Origin: Haematobia irritans
Lineage: Eukaryota > Arthropoda > Insecta > Diptera > Muscidae
Length of the DNA: 64,000 bases
Assembly (NCBI RefSeq): GCF_050003625.1
Contig: NC_134399.1
Span: 39,758,671 to 39,822,670 of the forward strand
Direction of reading: 5' to 3'
Shown: positions 11,111-23,239 of the stretch, piece after piece
How the letters are laid out: each line of letters begins with the position of its first letter
Position numbering within the stretch: the stretch's first letter is position 1
The notes under the pieces: generated by a model
Databases searched by the model: none
Told to the model about the DNA's origin: nothing
Seen by the model: only the letters and a program-made list of their open reading frames with translations
Program-made: the position numbers and the translations under genes

Positions 11111-13313
11111 AACAAGTATATACGGCCGTAAGTTCGGCCAGGCCGAAGCTTATGTACCCTCCATCATGGATTGCGTAGAAACTTTTTCTAAACACTGCCA
11201 TCCACAATCGAATTACTTAAGTTGCGGTAACGCTTGCCGATGGCAAGGTATCTTAAAACCTCCTAACACCATCTTCTAAATTGTATGTAAGTCCATACGT
11301 GGTATATATTAAATCAAAAAAGATCGATCCAATACGTATATAATTCAGTTTGACAAAGTAGACATAAAATTTTGACAAAATTTTCTACAGAAATAAAATT
11401 TTAACAAAATTTTCTATAGAAATAAAATTTTCTATAGAAATAAAAATTTTGACAAAATTTTCTATAGAAAGAAAATTTTGATAAAAATTTCTACAGAAAT
11501 AAAATTTTAACAAAATTTTCTATAGGAATAGACTTTTGACAAAATATTCTATAGAAATAAAATCTTGGTAGATTATTTTTGGCTCGAGTGGCAACCATGA
11601 TTATGAACCGAATAAAATTTGAACAAAATTTTCTATAGAAATAAAATTTTGACAATGATGAAAATTTTATTGTGAACCGAATAAAATTTTAACAAAATTT
11701 TCTCTAGAAATAAAATTTTGACAAAATTTTCTATAGAAATAAAATTTTGACAAAATTTTCTATATAAATAAAATTTTGGTAGATTAATTTTGGCTCTAGT
11801 GGCAACCATGGTTATGAACCGATATGGACCAATTTTTGAGTGATTGGACCAATTGTTGTATGGTTGTTAGCGACCATATACTAACACCACGTTCCTAATT
11901 TGAACCGGATCGGATGAATTTTGCTCCTCCAAGAGGCTCCGGAGGTCAAATCTGGAGAACGTTTTATATGGGGGCTATATATAATTATGGACCGATATGG
12001 ACCAATTCTGGCACGGTTGTTAAAGATCATATACTAACACCATGTTCAATATTACAACCGGATTGGGTGAAATTTGCTTCTCTTGGAGACTTCGCAAGCC
12101 AAATCTGAGGATCGGCTTTTATGGGGGCTATATATAATTATGAACCGATGTGGACCAATTTTTGCATGGATATTAGAGACCATATAACAATACCAAGTAC
12201 CAAATTTCAGCCGGATCGGATGCAATTTGCTTCTCTTTGGGGCTTCGCAAGCCAAATCTGGTTTATATGGGGTCCATATATAATTATGGACCGATGTGGA
12301 CCAATTTTTGCATGGTTATTAGAGACCATATACCAACATCATGTACCAAATTTCAGCCGGATCGGATGAAATTTGCTTCTCTTTGAGGCTCCGCAAGCCA
12401 AATCTGGGGATCGGTTTATATGGGGGCTATATATAATTATGGACCGATGTGCACCAATTTTTGCATGATTATTAGAGACCATCTACCAACACCATGTACC
12501 AAATTTCAGCCGGATCGGATGAAATATGCTTCTCTTAGAGGCTCCACAAGCCAAATCTGGGGATCGGTTTATATGGGGGCTATATATAATTATGGACCGA
12601 TGTGGACCAATTTTTGCACGATTGTTAGAGACCATCTACCAACACCATGTACCAAATTTCAGCCGGATCGGATGAAATATGCTTCTCTTAGAGGCTCCAC
12701 AAGCCAAATCTGGGGATCGGTTTATATGGGGGCTATATATAATTATGGACCGATGTGGACCAATTTTTGCATGATTGTTAGAGACCATCTACCAACACCA
12801 TGTACCAAATTTCAGCCGGATCGGATGAAATATGCTTCTCTTAGAGGCTCCACAAGCCAAATCTGGGGATCGGTTTATATGGGGGCTATATATAATTATG
12901 GACCGATGTGGACCAATTTTTGCATGGTTGTTAGAGACCATATACCAACACCATATACCAAATTTTAGCCGGATCGGATGAAATATGCTTCTGTTAGAGG
13001 CTCCACAAGCCAAATCTGAGGATCCCTTTATATGGGGGCTATACGTAAAAGTGGACCGATATGGCCCATTTTCAATACCATCCGACCTACATCGATAACA
13101 ACTACTTGTGCCAAGTTTCAAGTCGATAGCTTGTTTCGTTCGGAAGTTAGCGTGATTTCAACAGACGGACGGACGGACATGCTTAGATCGACTCAGAATT
13201 TCACCACGACCCAGAATATATATACTTTATGGGGTCTTAGAGCAATATTTCGATGTGTTACAAACGGAATGACAAAGTTAATATACCCCATCCTATGATG
13301 GAGGGTATAAAAA
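11111..13313 (+). repeat. Family A element, complete reference copy (HINE/DINE-1-like)
   Basis: Order of parts: (1) head AACAAGTATATACGGCCGTA with the palindrome TTCGGCCAGGCCGAA (11133-11147); (2) TACCCTCCATCAT (11155-11167), which is exactly inverted near the 3' end as ATGATGGAGGGTA (13295-13307), a 13-bp subterminal inverted repeat; (3) a 29-bp array around TTCTATAGAA (about 11365-11790); (4) about eight central units of 153 bp (11880-13030); (5) (GGAC)n at 13161-13179; (6) core AGATCGACTCAG and AGAATATATATACTT; (7) terminal stem and TATAAAA. Known Helentron/DINE-1 elements combine subterminal inverted repeats, a 3' hairpin, a GTCY microsatellite and ~150-bp central repeats, so I infer a non-autonomous member. 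No protein is encoded. Confidence 0.9.
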
Positions 13314-14511
<1,198 letters not shown>

Positions 14512-14627
14512 ATATTATGTTGAGGGCAAAGATTTCATGTCCATAAAATACGAATTCAGATTTTGCTTAGCTTAGAAGATGCATTATTCTGATATACGAA
14601 AGGACGATAAAATGTTTGTCCTTATAG
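14512..14627 (+). mobile_element. MITE b fragment, split by a piggyBac-like insertion
   Basis: This part (AGATTTCATGTCC, AAAATACGAATTC, TTTTGCTTAGCTTAGAAG, then TTTGTCCTTATAG) matches the MITE b copies at 44396 and, inverted, at 43109-43770. Its continuation GTGAT reappears right after the TTAA at 16700-16703. The copy at 44396 gives the uninterrupted sequence TCCTTATAATTAAGTGAT. Confidence 0.75.
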
Positions 14628-15344
14628 TTAACCCTTTCACTACCTGGAAGGACATGACTTTGAGCGTTGATTATTCGTTATCCTTGTACGTTTTATTTAA
14701 AATGTTTGTTGGAGTATGTTAAGGGGGTCCTTCTAATATTAACTTGCCAGTTTTGTATAGTCGAATATGTGTTTCGTCAATTTTATGCAAGTTTTTTTCT
14801 ATGAAAAACGTGAAATCCCCATTTTTTGTAATTTCTGATATTGCCCTTGAGCAGTTATGGTGACCTATTTATAGTATACAATTGTTGATTTTTTCTGTAT
14901 GATAGGAAGTGTTATTTAACAAAAAGGACATAAAAAAATTAAAATTGGGTGTACGGTATATACAGGGTAAGTCGATTAAGTCATGTCGTCTATAGTGGAC
15001 ATCGGTAGTCAAAGGTTGCAAAGTTCATACAGCCATTTAAATAGTATTAGACAAAAATATGTAACATGAAATGGCAAAATTCGAATTTATTGTAAAACAG
15101 AGTTTATATAGGGTACTTCAAATTCCATATGTATTGTAAAACTATTTCGACGAGTTTGAGATTTCATAGAATTCGACCCAATTTAAGGAAGTAAGCATCA
15201 AGCACTCAAAAATCTCAGTTTCAATGTCGCAAAACAAAAAACATTTTATATAATATTTATAGTGTAAAAATAAAACAATTCCGTTAACATACTCCAACAA
15301 ATCTTATAAGAGTAATGTGCACGACTTTGAGAAGGTCTACTGCA

Positions 15345-15785
15345 CATTACCCCATAGACAATAGATTTTACATAGATGATCCACTATTCTCTTTAAAAAA
15401 ATGTGTCAGTTCCAAAAATTAATTTTCTGACATTTCGTTGTGGTTTTTTCGTAAAGAGTCAGTCCCAAACATTAATTTTCGTGCATTTGCTTTTGTGTTG
15501 TTCGTAAAGAGCAATGCTGCTCAAAATTAAATTTCGTATTTTCGCGGTTTTGGTCACAATTTTTTGTTCAAATATGAACTTTTAATATATTAATTTATTT
15601 ATAAATCCACTGGTGCATCATAAACGTTCAAATTTTATGTAAAATCGGCAAACTACAAAAAAGGAAACGAATGAGAATGTAAGCGTGATCTTATTCTTTT
15701 CGTTTATTCTTAATCTTGCGAACTGTCAAAAATAGTTTGACACCCATGGCTCATCTATGTAAAATCTATTGTCTATGCATTACCC
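15345..15785. mobile_element. hAT-type MITE, 8-bp TSD CATTACCC
   Basis: A 425-bp element (15353-15777) has inverted ends that begin CATAGACAATAGATTTTACA and stay perfect for 27 bp. It is flanked by the 8-bp direct repeat CATTACCC (15345-15352 and 15778-15785). An 8-bp duplication with short TIRs points to the hAT superfamily. The inside has an imperfect internal duplication (AATTAATTTTC... and TTTCGTAAAGAG / GTTCGTAAAGAG) and no coding frame. It inserted after the surrounding piggyBac-like element. Confidence 0.88.
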
Positions 15786-15854
15786 TTGTAAGCACGGTGG
15801 ACAGATTTTTTGGGAGAGATACCCAAAATTTCGAAATCCATGTTTTTACACCTA

Positions 15855-16204
15855 GGTTAGGTTAGGTTATGTGGCAGCCCGATGTATCAGGCTCACTTAG
15901 ACTATTCAGTCCATTGTGATACCACAGTGGTGAACTTCTCTCTTATCACTGAGTGCTGCCCGATTCCATGTTAAGCTCAATGACAAGGGACCTCCTTTTT
16001 ATAGCCGAGTCCGAACGGCGTTCCACATTCCAGTGAAACCACTTAGAGAAGCTTTGAAACCCTCAGAAATGTCACCAGCATTACTGAGGTGGGATAATCC
16101 ACCGCCGAAAAACTTTTTGGTGTTCGGTCGTAGCAGGAATCGAACCCACGACCTTGTGTATGCAAGGCGGGCATGCTAACCATTGCACCACGGTTGCTCC
16201 CCTA
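15855..16204 (-). mobile_element. tRNA-derived SINE, full length
   Basis: On the minus strand, the tRNA-like head carries Pol III box A (complement of 16180-16190, TGGTGCAATGG) and box B (complement of 16137-16147, GGTTCGATTCC). It is followed by the central domain with AATGCTGGTGACATTTCTGA, GAACGCCGTTCGGACTCGGC and AAAGGAGGTCCCTTGTCATT, and a tail of AACCTAACCTAA. It is nearly identical in layout to the copy at 59332-59679. It lies inside the piggyBac-like element and is therefore younger. A flanking CACCTA on both sides is too short to call a TSD with confidence. Confidence 0.88.
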
Positions 16205-16713
16205 CCCAGCACCTATCATATGAAATAATACTACATTCTAATACATGTATATACTATATAAATAAGATATATCTAGTGGTAGCAAAACAATTTTTTTATG
16301 TTTTCGAAATGAATAGAAAAATGAATAACATTATCTTTTGAATAGGAATAATGAAATGAATATAGTTAATTTAATAGCATAAAATGAAAATGTGAATATT
16401 TTTCTTAGTTAGCGTCTAATTTCATACATATACTACTAAAAATAAGAAAGAAAACATTATTTTTAAACTTAGTAGAAAGATACATATTAAATAAAATTAA
16501 TTACATTAATAAAATTAATTACAAGTGAATTGACTCCGTTGACTACCAATGTCCATTCAGGTGGGCATCTTACTACACACACAATAACGTAAGTACACAC
16601 CCAAAAATTGTCGTTTTGTACTATTTAACACTAGAATAAACTAGTTTTGAAGAAAAAAAAAATTTTTCAATGGCTACTTTTACTTCGGTAGTGAAAGGGT
16701 TAAGTGATAATAC

Positions 16714-17160
16714 TAGAGGTGTGCACGTGAGTAATATGTTACTCACGCACACTCACGACGGAGAAATCGTATTCACGCACATACACGCACGATAGTTTTT
16801 GGTAGGACTCACGCTCACGAAAAGAAAATTTGTACTCACGCACACTCACGCACGAAAATTTTTTAAATGTCGTGACTCACGAAAAATGTCATGACTTACG
16901 AGAAACCTCGTAACTCACGAATAATTTTATAAGTAATTGACCTACAGAACCTGACTGAGTATGATTAAAATCGAGAGCGTTATAAAACTTTTAACACTTA
17001 GGATGCCACTAAAATTATATATGAATTGAACTCGTAAGCATTTTACGTTCGCAAGCGGGATTATTTTCGTGAACGTGTTTTTTCCGAAATTCGTTACACG
17101 CACACTCACGAAGATATTATCAAGAATCAAGTATGCAAATCTCAAATTTTGAAAGAGAAG
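16714..17160 (+). repeat. Repeat E: CACTCACG-rich element with TAGAGGTGTGCAC start
   Basis: It begins TAGAGGTGTGCAC and consists of irregular copies of ACTCACGCACACTCACG and GTGACTCACGAAAAAT, then ACCTGACTGAGTATGATTAA. A second copy starts at 48052 with the same 13 bases and later has ACCTGATTGATTAAAATC. The start resembles hAT transposon termini (YAGAGGTGTGCA type), but no matching right end was found in either copy, so the class is open. No frame is preserved. Confidence 0.65.
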
Positions 17161-18718
17161 AGAGAGTCTTAAAGGTATCCCTACTTCAATTCTTCGCTCC
17201 TTTGACTCTTAATAAATACCAAAATCATTATGTTGAGGCCAAAGACAAAATCTTTGGAGCAGGGCATGCTTTTTCAGTGCAGAAAGTGCAAGGTGACCTT
17301 TAAAATATTTTTCAAAAACCAAAATTTGTATATTTCGAAACAATCGAAAATATCTAATTTTCCAAATTGAAAAACAAGAGTTCACTTTTTCCATAAGGGA
17401 AGAGATTGTCCACGATAAATAAAGGAATTTTGGCTCAGCTGAGATTAGATAATTGTAGTCCTCTTTATTGACAATTGATGGGAGTGTAGTTGACGAGAGT
17501 CCCATACAAAACCACGAGCTAAAGAGAGAGAGAGACAGCATCCAGTTTAATCGAAGAGTTCAAACTGAGATAAGAACAATTAACCAAATGGATGATCACA
17601 CTTCAACACTGTTACAGCAACACCATCAGCCGAATGGAAAGGTCATTGTCAAGAAGAAAGCTTTTCTTAAGGGCTTCAAACAAAAACAAAAAACATATAT
17701 TTCGGAAGGCCACTTTAGACAATGTTCTTATCAGATCACCTTTATATATTCTTTAAGCTTTTCCATATCCACTAAATTTATAATACCTTATGGCAGAATA
17801 TGTATTAGTAATTTTGATCCTTGCCCTAATATCCAATTTACATGCCGTATCTTTAACGATAAGAATCACCATAATTTCAGGAATCCCATTTCGGTTGAAC
17901 GGCACGTGTTTGTCGTAAACGCATCAGAGCACTTAACCTTCATCCCTCGTAAAATTTGTTTTATCAATTTAATTGCACTTAAATTTTTCTGCATTAACCT
18001 ACAAGGTCAACATAAACCCCTCACCTCTCTGTCTCTATCTCTCTCTGTCTTTCACTGTCTGCATACATCGGCAAACTGGAGAATGCCATGCTGTGCCACA
18101 CTTGTATGGTAACATATCTCGTAAAATTATGATGACCTGGATATCTAAAGGTTGCGCTTTATGGATTCCTTTTTGGTCGTTTTTTGTTTTGGCAAAATGA
18201 CAACAACGCAAATGAGTTTACCCCCGGGCAAAGTGTCCTCCATCGCCATGTAAGTTTTATATAAATTGCAGTAATTTATTTATGGCACCAAATCGATTTA
18301 TATCGTGAAATATAAAATTTTAATTTGATATAGGATAAATTAATGTTCAATTACTAAATGCCCTGACACTTGCAGATTTATGGATATTTTTGCAATCAAA
18401 GTTAAATAGACTTAATAATGGACTGCGAACATATGTTTGATTAGATGAGTGTGTGTTTGTGTGGGTGTGTAATAGTCGAACTCATGTACTAATTGCCCTA
18501 ATTTATGAGGCTCAATAAGAATGGCAATAAAATTACGATTATGTGCCTAACAAAAGTGTTTAGTTCAGAAGATATAAAGGTAGATTTATTCTATGTTAGT
18601 CAAAGGATGAACTATGTAAAATATGGCATGAGCTCTATATTAAAATAGTCATTTAAGTTTATATCCGAAGAAGATAAATAAAGACATTTTACATCATGGT
18701 TTTGTTAGAGAAGTCGTC
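17161..18718. other. Unique region, possible exon remnants
   Basis: This is the longest non-repeat stretch in the left third. The frame from 17468 to 18112 is open but consists mainly of low-complexity words (AGAGAGAGAGAC, CTCTGTCTCTATCTCTCTCT). A small piece (about 17588-17641, beginning ATGGATGATCACACTTCAAC) has balanced codons but only a poor donor. A better candidate is listed at 18197-18249. No homologue can be named. Confidence 0.4.
18197..18249 (+). CDS. Candidate short 5' exon with consensus donor
   Basis: ATG at 18197 in context CAAAATGAC opens a 17-codon frame (MTTTQMSLPPGKVSSIA plus AT) that runs into a perfect 5' splice site, GTAAGT, at 18250. It lies in unique DNA. Against it: there is no upstream core promoter evidence, no partner exon in the window, and a GTAAGT donor is expected by chance about every 4 kb per strand. 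I cannot name a product. Confidence 0.15.
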
Positions 18719-18904
18719 ACAAGTTGGAAATTAAATACATGGACAGACGGACGGACGGACACTAAGCGCTAGATCGACTCAGGAGGTGATTCTGAGTCGA
18801 TCGGTATATATTTTATGGGGTCTAAAATCAATATTTCTGGTAGGCACATTTTTTGGCCGATCAAACTTATTATACCCTGACCACTATGTGGTTTAGGGTA
18901 TAAT
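18719..18904 (+). repeat. Family C 3' end fragment
   Basis: (GGAC)n at about 18741-18760 is followed by a near-perfect hairpin: GATCGACTCAG (18772-18782) and its complement CTGAGTCGATC (18792-18802) with a 9-base loop. Next come ATATTTTATGGGGTCTAAAA, TTTTGGCCGATCAAACTTAT, and the terminal stem with ACCCTGACCACTATGTGGTT, then TAGGGTATAATA. The body of the element is missing. Confidence 0.88.
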
Positions 18905-19771
18905 AATATGCATAAATCCCTTAAAATCAATAAATATGTATAAACCGGCTGACGACATATTGTCATAGCCGTATACCTTTGTATCAATTGATAGCAAATT
19001 TTTGTTAATAACTTGTAAACATTTATAATTGAAATAAAGATACCACTACTACTACTACTACTGCTACTACTAATATATGTAGTATCACCAGATTTACTTG
19101 AATATATTCATACTACCAATCTTATTGCAAACTATCAGACTCCTCTCATCTATTAACTGTTGCAACAAAAAATTTAACTGTTGTAACAAAAAATTTATTT
19201 TATCCACTCCTGTAAAGAAGCGTTACTATCGGATCGGATTTAGATATAACTCCTATATATGTCAGGTGTCAGACGGCGGTTAAATATGATAGCAATATGA
19301 AGTTGGTTGTAATAAATATTACCCAAATTTTATTGATTGATTGCTAACAATATCATTACTCGAATGCTTTGCATGAACTAGGTGAACATTTTTAGCGAAG
19401 CTGAAAATGTTACAAATTTAAATTAACAAATAATATAAATTTTAATGTTCACGAAGACTTTATATGTTGCAGAGAATATATTGGTTTTCATTGTGTATAT
19501 GCGTTGAGCCTCATATTCTGTGAGTAATCGCAAAAACGAAGCATCGTGACTCAGAATTATGAATGACTTTAATGAAAATAAATATTAAATGTAAATCCAT
19601 GAATCGGATCGTAATCGTACTTTAACATTTCCTTAAATTTCTTCTGAATTCATGTATAAAAACATTCCCGAAATGATTTTTAATATTTTGCACTATCCCG
19701 TGTCAACTACTTGTGCTATGTTTAATTGTCAACAACGCGAATGTTATATTGGAGGATGTAGTCTCTGATAT
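18905..19771. other. Unique DNA; (TAC)n microsatellite
   Basis: It contains a (CTA)n-type run near 19041-19071 and a short duplication of TTTAACTGTTG(C/T)AACAAAAAAT near 19150-19195. I see no gene. The stretch ends in the T run at 19770 where an A element starts. Confidence 0.5.
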
Positions 19772-22143
19772 TTTTATACCCTCCATCATAGGATGGGGGT
19801 ATATTAACTTTGTCATTCCGTTTGTAACACATCGAAATATTGCTCTAAGACCCCATAAAGTATATATATTCTGGGTCGTGGTGAAATTCTGAGTCGATCT
19901 AAGCATGTCCGTCCGTCCGTCCGTCCGTCCGTCCGTCCGTCTGTTGAAATCACGCTAACTTCCGAACGAAACAAGCTATCGACTTGAAACTTGGCACAAG
20001 TAGTTGTTATCGATGTAGGTCGGATGGTATTGCAAATGGGCCATATCGGGCCACTTTTACGTATAGCCCCCATATAAAGGGACCCTCAGATTTGGCTTGT
20101 GGAGCCTCTAATAGAAGCATATTTCATCCGATCGGGCTGAAATTTGGTATATAGTGTTGGTATATGGTCTCTAACAACCATGCAAAAATTGGTTCACATC
20201 GGTCCATAATTATATATAGCCCCCATATAAACCGATCCCCAGATTTGGTTTGTGGAGCCTCTAAGAGAAGCATATTTCATCCGATCCGGCTGAAATTTGG
20301 TACATGGTGTTGGTAGATGGTCTCTAACAATCATGCAAAAATTTGTCCACATCGGTCCATAATTATATATAGCCCCCATATAAACCGATCCCCAGATTTG
20401 GCTTGTGGAGCCTTTAAGAGAAGCATATTTCATCCGATCCAGCTGAAATTTGGTACATGGTGTTGGCAGATGGTCTCTAACAATCGTGCAAAAATTGGTC
20501 CACATCGGTCCATAATTATATATAGCCCCCATATTAACCGATCCCCAGATTTGGCTTGCGGAGCCTCAAAGAGAAGCAAATTTCATCCGATCCGGCTGAA
20601 ATTTGGTACATGATGTTGGTATATGGTCTCTAAGAACCATGCAAAAATTGGTCCACATCGGTCCATAATTATATATAGACCCCATATAAACCGATCTCCA
20701 GATTTGGCTTGCGAAGCCTCAAAGAGAAGCAAATTGCATCCGATCCGGCTTAAATTTGGTACATGATGTTGGTATATGGTCTCTAAGAACCATGCAAAAA
20801 TTGGTCCACATCGGTCCATAATTATATATGGACCCCATATAAACCGATCTCCTGATTTGGCTTGTGAAGCCTCAAAGAGAAGCAAATTGAATCCGATCCG
20901 GCTGAAATTTGGTACATGGTATTGGTATATGGTCTCTAACAACTGTGCAAAAATTGTTCCACATCGGTCCATAATTATATATAGCGCCCATATAAACCGA
21001 TCCCCAGATTTGGGTTGCGGAGCCTCCAAGAGAAGCAAATTTCATCCGATCCGCCTGAAATTTGGTACATGATATTGTTATATGGTCTCTAATAACCATG
21101 CAAAAATTGGTCCACATCGGTTCATAATTATATATAGCCCCCATATAAGCCGATCCCCAGATTTGGCTTGCGAAGTCTCCAAGAGAAGCAAATTTCATCC
21201 AATCCGGTTGTAATTTTGAACATGGTGTTAGTATATGATATTTAACAACCGTGCCAGAATTGGTCCATATCGGTCCATAATTATATATAGCCCCCATATA
21301 AAACGTTGACCTCCGGAGCCTCTTGGAGGAGCAAAATTCATCCGATCCGGTTCAAATTAGGAACGTGGTGTTAGAATATGGTCGCTAACAACCATACCAA
21401 AATTGGTCCAATCACACAAAAATTGGTCCATATCGGTTCATAATCATGGTTGCCACTAGAGCAAAAATAATCTACCAAAATTTTATTTCTATAGAAAATT
21501 TTGTCAAAATTTTATTTCTATAGAAAATTTTGTCAAAATTTTATTCGGTTCATAATGAAATGTTCATTATCGTCAAAATTTTATTTCTATAGAAAATTTT
21601 GTCAAAATTTTATTTCTATAGAAAAATTTGTTCAAATTTTATTCGGTTCATAATCATTTTTGCCGCTCGAGCCAAAATTAATCTACCAAGATTTTATTTC
21701 TATAAAAAATTTTGTCAAAAGTTTATTTCTATAGAAAATTTTGTTACAATTCTATTGCTGTAGAAATTTTTGTCAAAATTTTCTTTCTATAGAAAATTTT
21801 GTGAAAATTTTTATTTCTTTAGAAAATTTTGTGAAAATTTTATTTCTATAGAAAATTTTATTTCTGTAGAAAATTTTGTCAAAATTTTATGTCTACTTTG
21901 TCAAACTGAATTATATACGTATTGGATCGATCTTTTTTGATTTAATATATACCTCGTTTGGACTTACATACAATTTAGAAGATGGTGTTAGGAGGTTTTA
22001 AGATACCTTTCCATCGGCAAGCGTTACCGCAACTTAAGTAATTCGATTGTGGATGGCAGTGTTTAGAAGAAGTTTCTACGCAATCCATGATGGAGGGTAC
22101 ATAAGCTTCGGCCTGGCCGAACTTACGGCTGTATATACTTGTT
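19772..22143 (-). repeat. Family A element, complete
   Basis: On the minus strand: head at 22143 (GTATATACAGCCGTAAGTTC, one substitution in the GGCCG palindrome), 29-bp array about 21480-21890, about eight 153-bp units 20060-21400, a long (GTCC)n at about 19907-19940, core, and stem at 19775. Unit divergence is a little higher than between the copies at 6323 and 11111. Confidence 0.92.
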
Positions 22144-23239
22144 AACGATTCATTTTGTTAATATTCCTTTTAAGTGCTTTATAAAAAAGTCGATAATCCT
22201 TTGACTCTCAAGTATTTTGCTTTTTTTCCGTCAATCCTATTTTTGTTTCATAAAGAACAAAAATGAAAATGTAAATATGTCGGCTCGGTGCCATTCAACT
22301 TGACACAGGAACCACATTTCCTCATATAACCAAAGGCGACATAATATTGTGTGGCCATTATTACATTGTTAAAACCCTTAAAATGTTAATTACATTTTTT
22401 CTTCAGATTACTTCTGAAGTAGGTTTCCTTATTGTAAAGGCAGTAGAGTTTATTGTTCGTGTTACAGGCTCAAGGATCTCTGGTGGCCTCGTCAAATAAA
22501 AGGTCAAAAAACCAACGAAGCGAATAAAACGAACAACCAAAGGACTCCTAGGCTCCACATCGCCATCGTGACGAATAATACATCGGCACTGGGAATATTC
22601 TTTACAATGTCATCTGTCAGAATAACAAGGACATTCAACATTACACTTTATCTGGTTGATGGTATATGGTATGGCCCTAGGATAGGCAGGGAGCAAGCAG
22701 AGTCAGTATGCAGCCCTTGAGATGTGCATACTATTAGCACAAGGCAATGCAGTCAGAAGGTGAATATTGATGATTCCATGAAAAATGGTATGTTGGCCAT
22801 TATTCAACATATTAAATAAAGATTTTTATGGAAAGCAATGTTTTCATATCGCCTAGAGACAAAATGCCAATGTCAGTAACTGTAAAGTGTAAAAAAGGAC
22901 ATCACAAATAATATTTAAATAATTGGGAATTAAAAGATTTTTATAATAAATTTAAGAAGAATATGATGAAGTTGAAGTGTAAAAATTGGATGAAATACAA
23001 TGCGAAATGTTGCTAGATTCGGTAGGTTCGGTCTGGCTGCTTAAAATAAATACTAATTTAAATTAAATTGTTAATGTTTTCCAATGTACAAAATATGTAT
23101 TTAATGCTCGATTTTATTTTATAAGAGATGTTGATCAGAGAGAGAGAGAGAGAGATAGAAAATTAAAATTAAAGATGGAGGCGGAGACGAAGAGTATCAT
23201 ATAAGAAGAAATGGTTGTTGCTCTGTTTATATGTAGATA
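22144..23239. other. Unique DNA; (GA)n microsatellite
   Basis: No gene is recognised. (AG)n at about 23138-23153. The region 22440-22740 is less AT-rich than its surroundings but broken by stops in all frames. Confidence 0.45.

Larger units (their letters stand above)
14628..16703. mobile_element. piggyBac-like non-autonomous transposon, TTAA target
   Basis: TTAA at 14628-14631 and 16700-16703 flanks a 2068-bp element whose ends are perfect 13-bp inverted repeats, CCCTTTCACTACC (14632) and its complement (ending 16699). A TTAA target and ends beginning CCC define the piggyBac superfamily, whose founder also has 13-bp TIRs. No transposase frame is present. The element contains a hAT-type MITE (15353-15777), a SINE (15855-16204) and an 18-bp internal inverted repeat (14705-14722 and 15284-15301). 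Removing the two insertions leaves about 1.28 kb. The precise empty site is visible in another MITE b copy near 44547. Confidence 0.85.

Noticed and set aside
12420..12968. Long repetitive frames (MGAIYNYGPMWTNF type) in family A and B arrays as a protein-coding gene
   Set aside because: They exist on both strands, begin and end at array edges, and follow from a unit length divisible by three. No promoter, conserved start or domain is present.
15855..15870. Telomeric TTAGG repeat at the SINE tail
   Set aside because: Only two to three AACCT units occur, always at SINE 3' ends. Flies lack TTAGG telomeres, so this is a retroposon tail.
17468..18112. 214-codon open frame as a gene
   Set aside because: Most of it is low-complexity GA/CT sequence and AT-rich text without domain or codon bias. 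The start lies next to an AGAGAG run and there is no supporting splice pattern.
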